DNA from: an uncultured Actinomycetes bacterium
Lineage (GTDB): Bacteria; Actinomycetota; Thermoleophilia; Miltoncostaeales; Miltoncostaeaceae
NCBI GenBank assembly: GCA_903928615.1
Contig: CAIYRJ010000406.1
Span: 1 to 6,587 of the forward strand
Direction: 5' to 3'
Length of the DNA stretch: 6,587 nt
Shown here piece after piece: positions 6,329 through 6,587 of the stretch. The translations under genes and the position numbers were made by a program. How positions within the stretch are numbered: the stretch's first letter is position 1; every line of letters begins with the position of its first letter. A model generated the notes under the pieces. The model was not told the origin of the DNA and made no database searches. It was given only the letters and a program-made list of their open reading frames with translations.

Positions 6329-6587
6329 CGGTGCGGGATCCCCGTCATCGTCGTCGTCGGCGGCGAGTTGCGCGGATGTCTCGCCCCCGATGAGGATCAT
6401 CAGCCCGGTGAGGTAGAGGAACACCAGGAATATGACCACGGCGCCGAGGCTGCCGTACACGCGGTTGTACGAGCCGAAGTTGTCGACGTAGAGGCGGAAC
6501 AGGCTGGCCACGATGATCCAGCCGATCACGCCCACCACGGCGCCGGGCACCGCGTGGCGTGTGTGGGCGGCGGCGTCATTCGGGGCG
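6323..6587 (-). CDS. YihY/BrkB-family inner-membrane protein, C-terminal part (partial)
   Basis: The last 87 residues of a protein that continues past the right edge. The reading starts APNDAAAHTRHAVPGAVVGV and runs without interruption to the stop at 6325-6323. The motif FGSYNRVYGSLGAVV with a preceding PGA and flanking membrane helices (about visible residues 13-36 and 47-68), then IGGETSAQL, is typical of the C-terminal end of YihY/BrkB (formerly called RNase BN) membrane proteins of unknown function. The true start lies outside the window; the GTG at 6550 is internal. The protein ends in an acidic tail, AADDDDDGDPAPA, coded by a short run of GAC/GAT codons. It converges on the TMEM175-like gene with no space between stop codons. 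Confidence 0.87.
   Translation of the reverse strand, partial: APNDAAAHTRHAVPGAVVGVIGWIIVASLFRLYVDNFGSYNRVYGSLGAVVIFLVFLYLTGLMILIGGETSAQLAADDDDDGDPAPA

Noticed and set aside
6301..6345. Bidirectional intrinsic terminator between the convergent genes
   Set aside because: The palindromes there (AGGCGCGCCT, GCCTGATCAGGC) leave little or no loop and are not followed by a T-run on either strand.
6323..6550. A complete 75-residue membrane protein starting at the GTG at 6550
   Set aside because: The frame continues without a stop to the window edge and the upstream residues (APNDAAAHTRHA) fit the YihY/BrkB family, so this is the end of a longer gene.

Overview
The window is a compact, very GC-rich (around 70% by eye) piece of bacterial chromosome, almost entirely coding. 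GTG starts, strong G/C preference at third codon positions and an actinobacterial Lhr-Nei pair point to a high-GC actinomycete. The ClpS sequence and the general style would fit a deep-branching class such as Thermoleophilia, but that placement is an inference I cannot test here.

Layout, left to right. On the minus strand a probable partial gene begins at 28 and runs off the left edge, directly behind clpS (343-41), the N-degron adaptor of the Clp protease. A 105-bp divergent intergenic region (344-448) separates clpS from a plus-strand gene group. It carries two copies of a 13-bp palindrome, GGTGAC(A/T)GTCACC, which together form a perfect 14-bp inverted repeat. TANNNT-type -10 elements sit 6-8 bases before both divergent GTG start codons, and neither start has a visible Shine-Dalgarno sequence, so both mRNAs may be leaderless.

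The plus-strand group is lhr (449-4936, a full-length 1495-residue Lhr helicase with its C-terminal extension), then a Nei/Fpg-family DNA glycosylase (4936-5739, overlapping the lhr stop by one base), then a small TMEM175-type potassium-channel-like membrane protein (5744-6322, four bases after the glycosylase stop, its ribosome site overlapping the end of that gene). Overlap and spacing suggest one co-transcribed, translationally coupled unit: a DNA-repair helicase and a base-excision enzyme, with an ion-channel homologue trailing.

The right end holds the C-terminal part of a YihY/BrkB-family membrane protein on the minus strand. Its stop codon abuts the stop of the TMEM175-like gene, giving TGATCA with no intergenic space.

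I see no RNA genes, CRISPR array, prophage or complete insertion sequence. The most unusual points are the double palindrome in the divergent promoter region and an exact 19-base direct repeat inside the TMEM175-like gene that duplicates the LEFFSD filter-motif coding sequence in frame. Neither amounts to proof of a new system; the genes themselves belong to known families.
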